This document shows, piece after piece, positions 26,637-36,078 of a stretch of DNA of 64,000 bases (position 1 is the stretch's first letter; every line of letters starts with the position of its first letter). The translations under genes were made by a program, and so were the position numbers. The DNA lies in contig JAFGMO010000044.1 in assembly GCA_016927475.1 (NCBI GenBank), positions 62,001 through 126,000 of the forward strand, in the 5' to 3' direction. Origin of the DNA: Candidatus Aminicenantota bacterium (GTDB lineage Bacteria; Acidobacteriota; Aminicenantia; Aminicenantales; Aminicenantaceae). The notes under the pieces are model-generated. The model made no database searches, was not told the DNA's origin, and saw nothing but the letters and a program-made list of their open reading frames with translations.

Positions 26637-29045
26637 ATGAAAAAAATGAAAATATGGCTGGCAAGCAGAGTACGCCTGATTACAGATCATTACCTGCTTG
26701 TCTTAATTTTTGCTCTGGTCTTATCTGCCCTCGGAGCTTTTTTTATTCGCAAGCTTTCCCTGCAAAGCGACCTAAGTGCGCTTATTCCCGATCATTACGA
26801 AAGCGTAAAAACTCTAAAAAAAGTGGGAGACAAAATAGGCGGCTTTGAAACAATGGAAATCCTTGTCCAAGGAGACAATTTTGAATCTATAAAAAAGTAT
26901 GCGGCCGCTCTTACCGAAAAATTAAAAAAGAGTCCCATGGTCAGTTTTGTCGCTTTTGAAGCCGATGTGGACTTTTATGAACGCCATGCGCTCCTTTATA
27001 TAAACTACGACGAGCTCGTCGAGATTAGGGACAGAATACGAGACCAGACCGAAAAATCCACACTGGAGTACAATCCTTTTTATGTCGACCTGGAAGAAAA
27101 TGAAGAAAAAAACAGCCGGGAATTAACATTCGACGACTTCGAGGAAAAATATAAAGTTTCTGACTCCCAACGCTATTTAATCAATGAAGAAAAAAGCATT
27201 CTGGTTATTAAAATTTTTCCGCAATCCACATACAGAGATGTTCAGTTCGCCCGAAGGTTCTACAACGAGATCCGATCCATTGTCGCCGGGAATCCTCCCG
27301 AAAAATATGATCCGGATCTTTTTGTTGAATACGGAGGAAATTTTAAAAATAAAATCGACGAATACGAGATCATCGTAAGGGATGTCAGGTCAACGGCAGT
27401 GATCGGTCTCTCCGCCGTATTCCTGTTGATTTTACTGTATTTTCGGCGTTTTTCTGTAGGTATTTTTATAGGAGTACCCCTGGCCATGAGCCTGTTGTGG
27501 ACTTTTGGATTGGCGTATCTGGTTATCGGCTCATTGAATACCATTACGGTTTTTTTGTTTGTCGTCCTTTTTGGAATGGGAATCGACTTCGGTATTCATA
27601 TATTTTCACGCTACACCGAAGAAAGGAATCTCGGCTATGATGTCAAAACGGCTTTAAATATTACCATACACAAAACAGGAAGAACTCTGGCCACAACGGC
27701 CGTTACAACGAGCTGTGCCTTTTTTTCCCTGATGTTGGCTGATTTTAAGGGTTTTTTTGAATTCGGCTTTATCGCAGGTACGGGCATTCTCCTTTCCTTT
27801 CTTGCCATGACCCTGGTTGCTCCCGCTTTTATCATTATTTTTGAGAAACCGGGGAAGAAAAAATCCAAAAACCGTTTCAAAAAAATAAATCGTCATCATA
27901 ACTGGAAGCTACCCTTTTCACGAACCATCCTTTTTTTTGGCGCCGGCTTCGCTCTTGTTGCCGTTTTTTTGCTGCCTCGTATAAAGTTCGAGTATGATTT
28001 TTCCCATCTGCGATCGAATCTTCCTCAATCACAAGCCGTTAAAGACAAACTGACACCGATCATCAAGGAATCCAATTCACCCGCCGTCGTTTTAGTGGAT
28101 ACAAAATCGGATCTTCTCGAACTGGAGAAAGTCATTCATGAAAAAATGGAAAATGATTCCACGCCGACCATCGACAAATTCAAATCCATTTATACCATGC
28201 TTCCCGACCGGCAGGAGGAAAAACTCGTCCTGATCGACGAAATAAAAAAATTGCTCGGAAAAGATCTTTTTTCGCAACTTTCTCAGGATGAACAGGGAAA
28301 AGCGGAAAAACTCTTGAGCTATACCCATGTCGATAAAGTCACCATTTTTGATCTGCCGGAATCGATCCAACGCCTTTTCAAAGGAAAAGACGGAACTCTC
28401 GGTGACTTTGCCTACATCTACCCAAAGGTCCGTTTGGCCGATTCCCGCAACGCCTTCAACTTTGCTCATGATGTTCGCAACCTTCACATCTCTTCGGGAA
28501 AAACATTCAACGCCGTCAACTCTTCGATCATTTTCGCGGATATGCTGACCATGATGCTTCGTGAGGGAAAAAAGGCCATCGTGATCACCTTTCTTGCCGT
28601 CTTTTTTCTAGTTCTTCTCGATATAAAAAACCTGTTCAAAACCTTACTTGTTCTGACTCCCTTAATCATCGGCATTCTCTGGCTGGTCGCGTTGATGTTC
28701 CTTTTCAAAATAAAAATCAATTTTTTCAACATGATCATTTTTCCGACGATTATCGGCATCGGTATCGATAACGGTGTCCACCTCTACCACCGTTATTCAC
28801 AGGAAGGTCCCGGATCCATCTTCAAAGTATTGAGGAATACCGGAGCTGCCGTTAGTATGAGTTCGCTAACCACCATGGTCGGATTCTCCGGCCTGATCTT
28901 TGCCTACCACCCGGGATTGAATGACATAGGAGAGCTGGCCCTTATGGGAATCCTTTCCACACTTATCGCAGCACTGTTTATTCTCCCGGCCCTATTACAA
29001 CTCCTGGAAAAAAGAACAGCCAAAACGCCACAAAAGCAGCCATGA
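26637..29045 (+). CDS. RND/MMPL superfamily lipid exporter (HpnN-like)
   Basis: This 802-residue inner-membrane protein has two MMPL halves, each with one N-terminal helix, a large periplasmic loop and a bundle of five more helices (12 in all). The Asp motifs GMGIDFGIHIFSRY near residue 305 and GIGIDNGVHLYHRY near 705 mark the proton path. With MlaC and TolC partners it resembles hopanoid and lipid transporters such as HpnN. No hopanoid gene is present in the window. The start is ATG 26637; a GTG at 26616 is possible. Its stop overlaps the glycosyltransferase start as ATGA. Confidence 0.88.
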   Translation: MKKMKIWLASRVRLITDHYLLVLIFALVLSALGAFFIRKLSLQSDLSALIPDHYESVKTLKKVGDKIGGFETMEILVQGDNFESIKKYAAALTEKLKKSPMVSFVAFEADVDFYERHALLYINYDELVEIRDRIRDQTEKSTLEYNPFYVDLEENEEKNSRELTFDDFEEKYKVSDSQRYLINEEKSILVIKIFPQSTYRDVQFARRFYNEIRSIVAGNPPEKYDPDLFVEYGGNFKNKIDEYEIIVRDVRSTAVIGLSAVFLLILLYFRRFSVGIFIGVPLAMSLLWTFGLAYLVIGSLNTITVFLFVVLFGMGIDFGIHIFSRYTEERNLGYDVKTALNITIHKTGRTLATTAVTTSCAFFSLMLADFKGFFEFGFIAGTGILLSFLAMTLVAPAFIIIFEKPGKKKSKNRFKKINRHHNWKLPFSRTILFFGAGFALVAVFLLPRIKFEYDFSHLRSNLPQSQAVKDKLTPIIKESNSPAVVLVDTKSDLLELEKVIHEKMENDSTPTIDKFKSIYTMLPDRQEEKLVLIDEIKKLLGKDLFSQLSQDEQGKAEKLLSYTHVDKVTIFDLPESIQRLFKGKDGTLGDFAYIYPKVRLADSRNAFNFAHDVRNLHISSGKTFNAVNSSIIFADMLTMMLREGKKAIVITFLAVFFLVLLDIKNLFKTLLVLTPLIIGILWLVALMFLFKIKINFFNMIIFPTIIGIGIDNGVHLYHRYSQEGPGSIFKVLRNTGAAVSMSSLTTMVGFSGLIFAYHPGLNDIGELALMGILSTLIAALFILPALLQLLEKRTAKTPQKQP

Positions 29046-30217
29046 AGATCCTCTATATCTGCCATGAACCGCTTCCCTCGCCTCATACAAACACGGAGCA
29101 GGCCGTCAAAAGTCTGGCCGCGCTTTGCCGAGAAACAACATATAAAATAGATCTTGTATGCCCGAAAAAGATCATTCCGGGATTGAACAAGCTGTCATAT
29201 CTAGAGCATGTTGCGGACTTTTACGATGTTCCGTCGAGCATTTTTGAGAACGGAATTCATCTTATCGAACGTCCGATTCCTTTTTTCATTCCGGGAAAAA
29301 TCGGGCGCCTATATCATGATATTTTGGCTGTTTTTTATGGAAAGCGATACGAATACGATTTGGTTTATACACGCGACCCTGCTACTCTGGCCTTTTCTCT
29401 GGCTATAGGGAAAAAAACCGTTTTTGAAACATACAGGTATGACTTTATTACCGCCATTAAATATATCTGGTGGCGAAAATTCTGTACCTCTCACGACAAA
29501 CTCGCCGGTATCATAACCCACTCGGAAAAAACACGGCGTTTTTTCCTTCAGGCGGGAATACCCCCGGATAAAGTGATCACAGCCTATAACGGCGGCCCTT
29601 CCAACAGACAGGTTTTCCGAACACGCCCTGAATCGGCCCGTCGAAAACTCACCCTTCCGGAGTCAAAAAATATCCTGATCTACAGCGGCCACATCAACCG
29701 AAAAAAGGGGCTGGGAGTATTGATCGAAATGGCTCGTCTTCTTGAAAATGTGCAATTCTTTCTTGTAGGAGGGCTGAACGGATCAGCGGAAGTAAAAAAA
29801 ATCACCCGTTTGATAAAAAGAATGGGCCTTTCAAACATTTCGCTTATTCCCAGAGTACCTCCATCTCAGATTTTTTTGTTTTTATCCGCAGCGGACCTCC
29901 TCGTAATCCCGCCTACATCCCGACCGATGAAAAGATTCAAAAGAACAGTTATTCCGATGAAAACCTTTCTTTACCTGGCAGCGGGAAAACCGATTCTGGC
30001 CCCGGATCTACCCGATATCAAAGAAATCCTGAAAGATCGCCACAACGCCATTCTTGTTCCGCCTGATTCCCCAAGGGAAAGCGCAATCGCCATAAGAAAT
30101 CTGTTCAAGGATAAGATTTTACAGGAAAAACTGAAAAAACAGGCCCTGAATGATTCACGATTATACACCTGGCAAAAAAGAGGGAAAAAAATCGCTGAAT
30201 TTTTAGAGAGAATTTAA
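29042..30217 (+). CDS. GT4-type glycosyltransferase
   Basis: This 391-residue GT-B enzyme has the N-terminal ICHEPLPSPHTNTEQAVKSL region, a middle Rossmann fold beginning ILIYSGHINRKKGLGVLIEMA, and the KTFLYLAAGKPILAPDLPD acceptor-donor segment with the nearby ILVPP. It transfers a sugar from a nucleotide donor, probably to an envelope lipid or polymer. The start overlaps the RND gene by 4 bases (29042-29045), so the two are translationally coupled. That suggests the exporter and the sugar transfer act on the same molecule. Confidence 0.88.
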   Translation: MKILYICHEPLPSPHTNTEQAVKSLAALCRETTYKIDLVCPKKIIPGLNKLSYLEHVADFYDVPSSIFENGIHLIERPIPFFIPGKIGRLYHDILAVFYGKRYEYDLVYTRDPATLAFSLAIGKKTVFETYRYDFITAIKYIWWRKFCTSHDKLAGIITHSEKTRRFFLQAGIPPDKVITAYNGGPSNRQVFRTRPESARRKLTLPESKNILIYSGHINRKKGLGVLIEMARLLENVQFFLVGGLNGSAEVKKITRLIKRMGLSNISLIPRVPPSQIFLFLSAADLLVIPPTSRPMKRFKRTVIPMKTFLYLAAGKPILAPDLPDIKEILKDRHNAILVPPDSPRESAIAIRNLFKDKILQEKLKKQALNDSRLYTWQKRGKKIAEFLERI

Positions 30218-30337
30218 GCTCCTATATTCAGGGGAACATGAACTGAAAAACATACGAAAACAGGGGGTGGATTTCATAAACAAAATAAGGCATAATATGC
30301 TTCATTTTGAAAGGGAAGATAAAACCTATAAAAGAAA

Positions 30338-31759
30338 ATGACAACAAACGTTTTGATACTGGCGGCAGGAAACGGCAAAAGGCTTATCGATTCAAAACCG
30401 AAACCTCTTTATCAATTACTCGGGCTGCCGTTATTGACCCGGACGCTCCTCTCCTTCGAAGAAGCGAAATTCACCGACGCTTATATCGTTCTGGGATATG
30501 AAGCTGATACGATTAAAGAATCAATAGAAAAAAATCATCGATTTAAGATCAAGAGACACTGGCTGAAAAATGAAAGCTGGCATAAAGAAAACGGCATATC
30601 CGTCCTTTCGGCGGAGGATGTATTGGACGGCCCCTTTGTCCTGGCTATGTGTGACCATATTTTCGATCCGGATATCATTTCCACACTTCAGCAAGGTTCG
30701 TACAATCCTCAAGGAATAAAACTTCTCGTCGACTACGATCTTCAGGGGATCTTTGACGAGAATGATGCCACTAAGGTCAAAGTGAGCCATGGCCGAATTC
30801 TAAAGATCCACAAGAATCTCCTTGATTATAACGCTGTGGATACGGGCTTTTTCCTGGCCAATCCCAGCCTCTTCCAAGCCATCAAACAAGCCGGAATAGG
30901 CCATAAATGGTCATTGTCCGACGGAGTTCAAAAACTGGCCGATAAGGGCCTGGTGGAAGCCGTAGATATTAAGAGACGCATGTGGCACGACGTCGATACT
31001 CAAAAAGAAGCCCGGAATGCTGAGAAAAAAATAATGGCTTCTTTGGGCAAACCGGACGATGGGCCTGTCGCTCGAGTCCTGAACCGTCCTCTTTCCAAAG
31101 CCTTAAGCCGGTTCCTGGTCAAAACCGGGATCGGTCCCAACCTAGTGACATTATTTAATCTAGTCTTAGGTTTGGCGGCCGCGTTCACTGCTTCCTTTGG
31201 AGGGTATTTTCCCTTTTTAACAGCCGCTGTTCTCTTTCAACTGAATTCCATCATCGATGGAACCGATGGTGAGCTGGCTAGACTGAAGTTTCAAGTCAGT
31301 CGTTCCGGACAATGGTTTGATACCATCGCCGATAATATCGTCTATATCGCCCTTTTATTGGGAATCGCCTTAGGCATAAAAAAGGCTTCCCTTCCGATGT
31401 TCTTTTTTCACTTGGGCATTGGAGGTGTTCTTTTCGGAATTGCCGCAGCCCTGAGCCTTTATGTCTATCTCCTTCGAACCAAAAAAAGCGGGAGCCTTTT
31501 GGAAGTAAAATACGGCTATGAACATTGGAACAGCCGTTTGAGCCGCATGATATACTATCTGGGAAAAAGGGATATCTGGGCCGCCGGCCTGCTCCTATTA
31601 GCTTTGACGGGTTGGATTCATTTGGCCACGTTTTATTTCTTTTTCTACATCTTCGGCCTTTTTCTTATCTCTCTCAAATTCCATTTTCCCGTGCCCAAAA
31701 AATCTTCACTAAAAAGAGACGAAAAATCTCTTTCTCCGAGCATTGACCCGGTTCCATAA
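30338..31759 (+). CDS. Bifunctional nucleotidyltransferase/CDP-alcohol phosphotransferase (IPCT-DIPPS-like)
   Basis: This 473-residue fusion has an N-terminal nucleotidyltransferase (ILAAGNGKRL at 6-15, KPKPL, MCDHIFD near 105) and a C-terminal membrane CDP-alcohol phosphatidyltransferase. The latter's motif DGTDGELAR-x8-GQWFDTIAD matches D-x2-DG-x2-AR-x8-G-x3-D-x3-D exactly. From memory the layout and segments such as VDTGFF, WHDVDT and GKRD match inositol-1-phosphate cytidylyltransferase/di-myo-inositol-phosphate-phosphate synthase of Archaeoglobus. It would activate inositol phosphate with CTP and couple it to a second inositol phosphate or to a lipid. A weak TATAAA lies just before the ATG. 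The stop overlaps the next start (TAATG). Confidence 0.83.
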   Translation: MTTNVLILAAGNGKRLIDSKPKPLYQLLGLPLLTRTLLSFEEAKFTDAYIVLGYEADTIKESIEKNHRFKIKRHWLKNESWHKENGISVLSAEDVLDGPFVLAMCDHIFDPDIISTLQQGSYNPQGIKLLVDYDLQGIFDENDATKVKVSHGRILKIHKNLLDYNAVDTGFFLANPSLFQAIKQAGIGHKWSLSDGVQKLADKGLVEAVDIKRRMWHDVDTQKEARNAEKKIMASLGKPDDGPVARVLNRPLSKALSRFLVKTGIGPNLVTLFNLVLGLAAAFTASFGGYFPFLTAAVLFQLNSIIDGTDGELARLKFQVSRSGQWFDTIADNIVYIALLLGIALGIKKASLPMFFFHLGIGGVLFGIAAALSLYVYLLRTKKSGSLLEVKYGYEHWNSRLSRMIYYLGKRDIWAAGLLLLALTGWIHLATFYFFFYIFGLFLISLKFHFPVPKKSSLKRDEKSLSPSIDPVP

Positions 31760-33483
31760 TGAATAACAAGCTTTCAGGCTTGTATTTGTTGGCCGGTTCC
31801 CAGGCCGATCCTGCATCCTCAGGCTGGGAATCTTTCGGACGTTTTTCGTTACGTTTTGTTCCCGGATCCCTGGTATCTGTGTCCACATTCCAGGGAAAAT
31901 GGCTGGGAGTCGATGGAATAATTACAGGTATCGATCGCAACAACCAGGAAACGGACGCCGATGCAGCTCTTCGTTTGGTCCTGAAAAAAGGTATCAATGC
32001 TTTGTATGAGCTGAGCGGCTATTTCACTTTGCTGTTTATCGAAAAAAAAACAGGGCGGGCCCTGCTTATATCCGATATGATGGCCACCCGCCCCTACTAC
32101 ATCTATAATCATGGCGGGACCGTCTATCTGGGACCGGATGTTTCTTTTCCTGCACGGATCGGACTGCCGTTGACCATGAACCGGCAGGTCCTCTACCAGA
32201 TGTTCCGCATCAACCACCCCCTCGGCGGACGCTGCCTTGCCCAAGAAATTGAACGAACGCGTCCGTTTACAAGCTACGAAATCTCTGATGGCGGTCTAGT
32301 CAAACGGAAAGCCCCCCTTCGAATCGAACAGATGCCGGACCAAGAAAAAACCCTTGATCAAGCCGCGGACGACATGCATGAAACCGCATCAAAAGCCGTG
32401 GCTGCCATACTCGAACATCCCATCGCCCGGTCTCGTGACCTTGAACTGCCTCTCACAGCCGGCTATGATTCCAGGCATCTGCTTGCGGAGCTGATGGACG
32501 CAGGCCGTCCCCCCGACCGAATACGGCACGTACGTGTTGATGAAGCCGATTATTTTCCTGTTGAAGATATCTGCCGTGATTTGAAATATGATCTTCACGC
32601 TCCCCGCTTCGAAGACCTAGACCAAAAAAATCTCATTCGGCTCTGGCTTCGCCGGACCTCCGGACAGATTCACCTGCATCAGCTCTATCTTTTCGGTGTG
32701 GCTCCGTCACCTGAATCACGCCCGGTACTCGGACTGACCGCCTATTTATCAGGCCTTCTTTTCAGCTACCAGCCATTGGGTACGTCCATCCATCGAAGGC
32801 ACTACACCCGGACCGGCCTGGCTCTCCTGTTTCCGGACCGTGAACGTCATGCCCGGGAATTCAAAGAACAGGTCCATACAGAGATAAGCCGCTTCGAGGG
32901 CGAGGAACCATTCAAAAAAATTGCGGTTGATGCCGTGAACCGGTCACCACGTTATGCAGGGGCCGTCTTTGCCGAATTTGGGGAACGGGCATTTTATATT
33001 CCTCCCGCCGCCGACCGGGCAACCTGGGAATGGTTTCTCCGGGTGCCCGCATCGCTTGTCTTTAGACAAAAAGCCCGCAGACGATTATTCGAAAGACACT
33101 TCCCCACCCTGGGCGCCTATCCTTTGAATAACGGATATCCGCTTATCCGTTCCCGGACAAAAAAGACGGTTCCTTTTCTTTCAGGGAAGGCCCCCAAACG
33201 TGAACAAAGAAGGTTTCCCCGCAATGCCGTTCCCCCGACTCCCCATGCCTGGTTGAGAGTTCTCCCCATTCTTCACCGAATGATCGACCGCATCGTCCAC
33301 GAATCGGCACTCTGTGACCAGGGTGAAATCAACCGCTCCGCTGTGAGATTCCTTTGGAAGACTCACCAACTTGGAGCCTTCAACGGTTGGGCGCTTATGA
33401 GTTTTGTCACCACCGAAGCTTCCCACCGTATTATCATCCATGGAGAAGACGCCGATTCCGTTGCGGATTGGCTGACGGATTGA
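31759..33483 (+). CDS. Asparagine-synthetase-like protein lacking key catalytic motifs
   Basis: This 574-residue protein has the class-II glutaminase-like N-terminal fold and an Asn-synthetase PP-loop domain. It begins MNNK, so the catalytic Cys2 is missing. The ATP loop SGGxDS is LTAGYDSR, and the later GxGxDE-type motif reads LGLTAYLSG without the acidic pair. It probably does not make asparagine. Relatives occur in exopolysaccharide, capsule and peptide-modification loci and may form an amide or act as a scaffold. It overlaps the IPCT-DIPPS gene by one base, so the two are one unit. Convergent to the flippase with an 8-base gap. Confidence 0.78.
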   Translation: MNNKLSGLYLLAGSQADPASSGWESFGRFSLRFVPGSLVSVSTFQGKWLGVDGIITGIDRNNQETDADAALRLVLKKGINALYELSGYFTLLFIEKKTGRALLISDMMATRPYYIYNHGGTVYLGPDVSFPARIGLPLTMNRQVLYQMFRINHPLGGRCLAQEIERTRPFTSYEISDGGLVKRKAPLRIEQMPDQEKTLDQAADDMHETASKAVAAILEHPIARSRDLELPLTAGYDSRHLLAELMDAGRPPDRIRHVRVDEADYFPVEDICRDLKYDLHAPRFEDLDQKNLIRLWLRRTSGQIHLHQLYLFGVAPSPESRPVLGLTAYLSGLLFSYQPLGTSIHRRHYTRTGLALLFPDRERHAREFKEQVHTEISRFEGEEPFKKIAVDAVNRSPRYAGAVFAEFGERAFYIPPAADRATWEWFLRVPASLVFRQKARRRLFERHFPTLGAYPLNNGYPLIRSRTKKTVPFLSGKAPKREQRRFPRNAVPPTPHAWLRVLPILHRMIDRIVHESALCDQGEINRSAVRFLWKTHQLGAFNGWALMSFVTTEASHRIIIHGEDADSVADWLTD

Positions 33484-33491
33484 AACCCCCA

Positions 33492-34943
33492 TCACCCTTT
33501 TTTTCTTATCTTTCTGGTAAACTCTTTCGCAATCTGTTTGTCGAAAAGAAAAACACAACACATCCCGACGGTGATCGACAAGAGAAGAGAAACCGCCAAA
33601 GCAAGGATCTTCCAGCCGTCACCGACATGTTTAAAAAAGATTCGGCAAAGAAAAACAGCAGGGATCGTCATCAGCAGTATTTTCGATGAAGAGATGAATT
33701 CCCCGGCAAATTCCCGCCAGGAAAGAGAAAGATGTTTTAAGGCGAAAAAAAACAACTGGAGTGCAACCAGCGGGTAAAAAACCAGCCAAGCGCCGACAAC
33801 CCCATAGATTGATATTTGGGCACCGGCAAAAAAAGCGGCGGGCAAAACCGCCGCACATAAAGCCGAATAATAAAAATTCAACTTGGAGTGGCCCAGGGCA
33901 TTTAGCAACTGCGGGATCAAAGGAATTACGCATCTCAATAAGCCAATGATACAGAACAATCTAATGATCGGAACCGCAGGCAACCATTTTTCGTAACCCA
34001 GAACAAGCATCACCCAGTCGGAATAAAGCGCAGTGATGACAAGAAACAAGCCAAAGCCGGCAAGATTCATTCGGGCAATGGAAAAAAAAGCACGCTTTAG
34101 GCGCAAAAGATTCTTCTGAAGCCGGGCAAAAGTGGGATAAGCAACTTTATTGATCACGCCGGTCCCAGCTTTTAACGTATCGAAAACAAGACGGTAAGCC
34201 ACCGTATAGATACCGACTGCGGCGGTACCGAAAAATTTTCCGACAATCAAATAATCGGCGTTGATATAAAGGTTATAAAAAATACGGGACATCGTAGCAA
34301 AAAAACCGAATCTGAAAAGGGGCGCCACTTCCTTGACGGAAAATTTTATCCCCGGCACAAAAAATGAGCCGGCCTGGGAACCGATAAATAAACCGGTCAC
34401 CCGTGTGATTTCAGCAATAACCAAAGACCAGGCGCCCATCCCTTTAAAGGCAAGAAATATCATCAAAACAGATGATACGACCATGGAGACCGACTCAATA
34501 ACCGATATTTTGCCAAATTCTAGCCGGCGAACCATTTGGGAATAAGGGATGATCTTTAAAGCATTGGCAAACAAAACCAAGAGATATACACGAAGTAAAG
34601 GGCTGAGAGAAGGCTCACGGTAAAAATGGGCGATAAAAGGAGCCGCCGAAAACACACTCAAAAAAGCGAGTCCCGAGAGAAAAAGGCCGATCCAAAACAC
34701 TCCGTTTTTTTGGTTCTTGGAAATGGTTTCGGCTTGAATAAGAGCGGCCTCAAAACCGACCTCGGAAACGGCTCCAAGGACGGTAACAAAAACCGCAGCA
34801 ATACTGACAAGGCCGATCTCTCTCGGAGAGAGTTTTTTTAATAGGAGGATAAGCGCTAAGCCGTTCATGATTCTTCCAAAAGTCTGGGAAACAAAAAAAT
34901 ATGAAACCGATTTGATGAACTTTGACTTAAGCCGTTCCTCCAT
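33492..34943 (-). CDS. Polysaccharide flippase (Wzx/MOP family)
   Basis: This 483-residue integral membrane protein shows about 12-14 hydrophobic helices with the PST-type pattern: SYFFVSQTFGRIMNGLALILLLKKLSPREIGL at the start, FRFGFFATMSR and NADYLIVGKFFGTAAVGIY in the middle. It would flip lipid-linked sugars across the inner membrane. It starts 11 bases after the transglutaminase-like gene, without a clear ribosome site, suggesting coupled translation. It faces the glycosyltransferase/IPCT region, so both sides likely build one surface polymer. Confidence 0.87.
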   Translation of the reverse strand: MEERLKSKFIKSVSYFFVSQTFGRIMNGLALILLLKKLSPREIGLVSIAAVFVTVLGAVSEVGFEAALIQAETISKNQKNGVFWIGLFLSGLAFLSVFSAAPFIAHFYREPSLSPLLRVYLLVLFANALKIIPYSQMVRRLEFGKISVIESVSMVVSSVLMIFLAFKGMGAWSLVIAEITRVTGLFIGSQAGSFFVPGIKFSVKEVAPLFRFGFFATMSRIFYNLYINADYLIVGKFFGTAAVGIYTVAYRLVFDTLKAGTGVINKVAYPTFARLQKNLLRLKRAFFSIARMNLAGFGLFLVITALYSDWVMLVLGYEKWLPAVPIIRLFCIIGLLRCVIPLIPQLLNALGHSKLNFYYSALCAAVLPAAFFAGAQISIYGVVGAWLVFYPLVALQLFFFALKHLSLSWREFAGEFISSSKILLMTIPAVFLCRIFFKHVGDGWKILALAVSLLLSITVGMCCVFLFDKQIAKEFTRKIRKKG

Positions 34944-34954
34944 TTTGTAAAAGT

Positions 34955-36070
34955 TTAATGGATCAATTCATAACGATACCGTCCGATATTGAGAAATGAC
35001 CGGCTGTAGGGGGTAATTACCCCGGGAGGAAGCCTGTTAGGACCCGTCACTTCACAAAGCGAATATCTCAATCCATTAACAGACAATGTCTCTCCGTAAA
35101 AGGAAGGAACGGCGATGCCCACAAAAAGATGCTGTGGAACTTTAATCAGAAGAAGAGGATATTTCTTGAAAGCCGTCCACATGGCGGCAAAAGTTACCCC
35201 CTTGGAATCACAGTCGCCGAGATAGTTGACCAGAACCAGGGGCGGAACCCAGAATTCCAGGATTTTTTTTCCGTCCACTTCCATGGGAGGAAGGCCGTAT
35301 CTTATTTCCTGGACAAATCCCAGAATAATGGCTAAAAATTCGTTCAAAGAAATTTCGGGATGGCTTTTCCTTATTGTGTCCAAAACCACGGCCACTCGCG
35401 GACTATTTTTCTCCACACAGAGCTTGTATTGGATACTGATTTTGTTATCGACAAAGCGCAGCAGCCTTGATTCCAGGAATTCTCTCGCTAAATTTTCTTT
35501 TTCAGCCTCGATTTTTTTAAAATACAACTCCTGTTCAACAGCGATTTTTTGAGTGATTCGCACGAATTCGGTCTTTATCTCCTTGTATTTATTCCTCTCC
35601 GAACCGGGAATGGACAACCGGAGGTTGAATTCCTCCTTCGCTTTTTCTTCCAGGTAAAAATAGTGTCCGTAGGGACTTCCAGACATTTCTGCAAGAGTTA
35701 ATTTTTTGAGATGAGCAATCATCTCTTCGCGCAATCCGGCCAGATGATCTTCGACATAGGCGTCACATTCATCCTGACGATATCCAAACTCGTTGAAAGC
35801 ATCCGTTAGAACCCGCTTTGATATGGAAAAATCAGCGGTATATTTATTACCCCGGTAATCCCTCCAGCCGTAGAAGAGCTCAAACTTTTCCGGCCTTTCA
35901 ATTTTTCGGAAAAACCGCCCATTCCCTGATAGGTCTTCAGGTTTTTTTTCTTGCTTTTCCTGGACCGGGATTATTTCTTCCTTGATGCTTTGACCGGGAA
36001 TCCAGACAATCAAAACAGCGGCGGCAATCAATCCCAGGACCGCGCCCAAAGATAAAAAAACACTCCGCAT
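34955..36070 (-). CDS. Membrane-anchored transglutaminase-like protein
   Basis: This 371-residue protein has one N-terminal membrane helix (residues 5-25), a long charged helical middle and a C-terminal transglutaminase-like cysteine-protease core. The catalytic Cys is in YLGDCDSKGVTFAA and the His in VPQHLFVGI. Bacterial members cut or cross-link peptides at the cell surface, and some resemble capsule processing proteins. The catalytic Asp or Asn of the triad is not certain. It sits between DUF350 and the flippase in one minus-strand operon. Confidence 0.8.
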   Translation of the reverse strand: MRSVFLSLGAVLGLIAAAVLIVWIPGQSIKEEIIPVQEKQEKKPEDLSGNGRFFRKIERPEKFELFYGWRDYRGNKYTADFSISKRVLTDAFNEFGYRQDECDAYVEDHLAGLREEMIAHLKKLTLAEMSGSPYGHYFYLEEKAKEEFNLRLSIPGSERNKYKEIKTEFVRITQKIAVEQELYFKKIEAEKENLAREFLESRLLRFVDNKISIQYKLCVEKNSPRVAVVLDTIRKSHPEISLNEFLAIILGFVQEIRYGLPPMEVDGKKILEFWVPPLVLVNYLGDCDSKGVTFAAMWTAFKKYPLLLIKVPQHLFVGIAVPSFYGETLSVNGLRYSLCEVTGPNRLPPGVITPYSRSFLNIGRYRYELIH

Positions 36071-36078
36071 GATATAAC

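Noticed and set aside
30305-30332. Strong promoter for the IPCT-DIPPS gene
   Set aside because: TATAAA is present, but TTGAAA is only 14 bases away, so the pair is a poor match.
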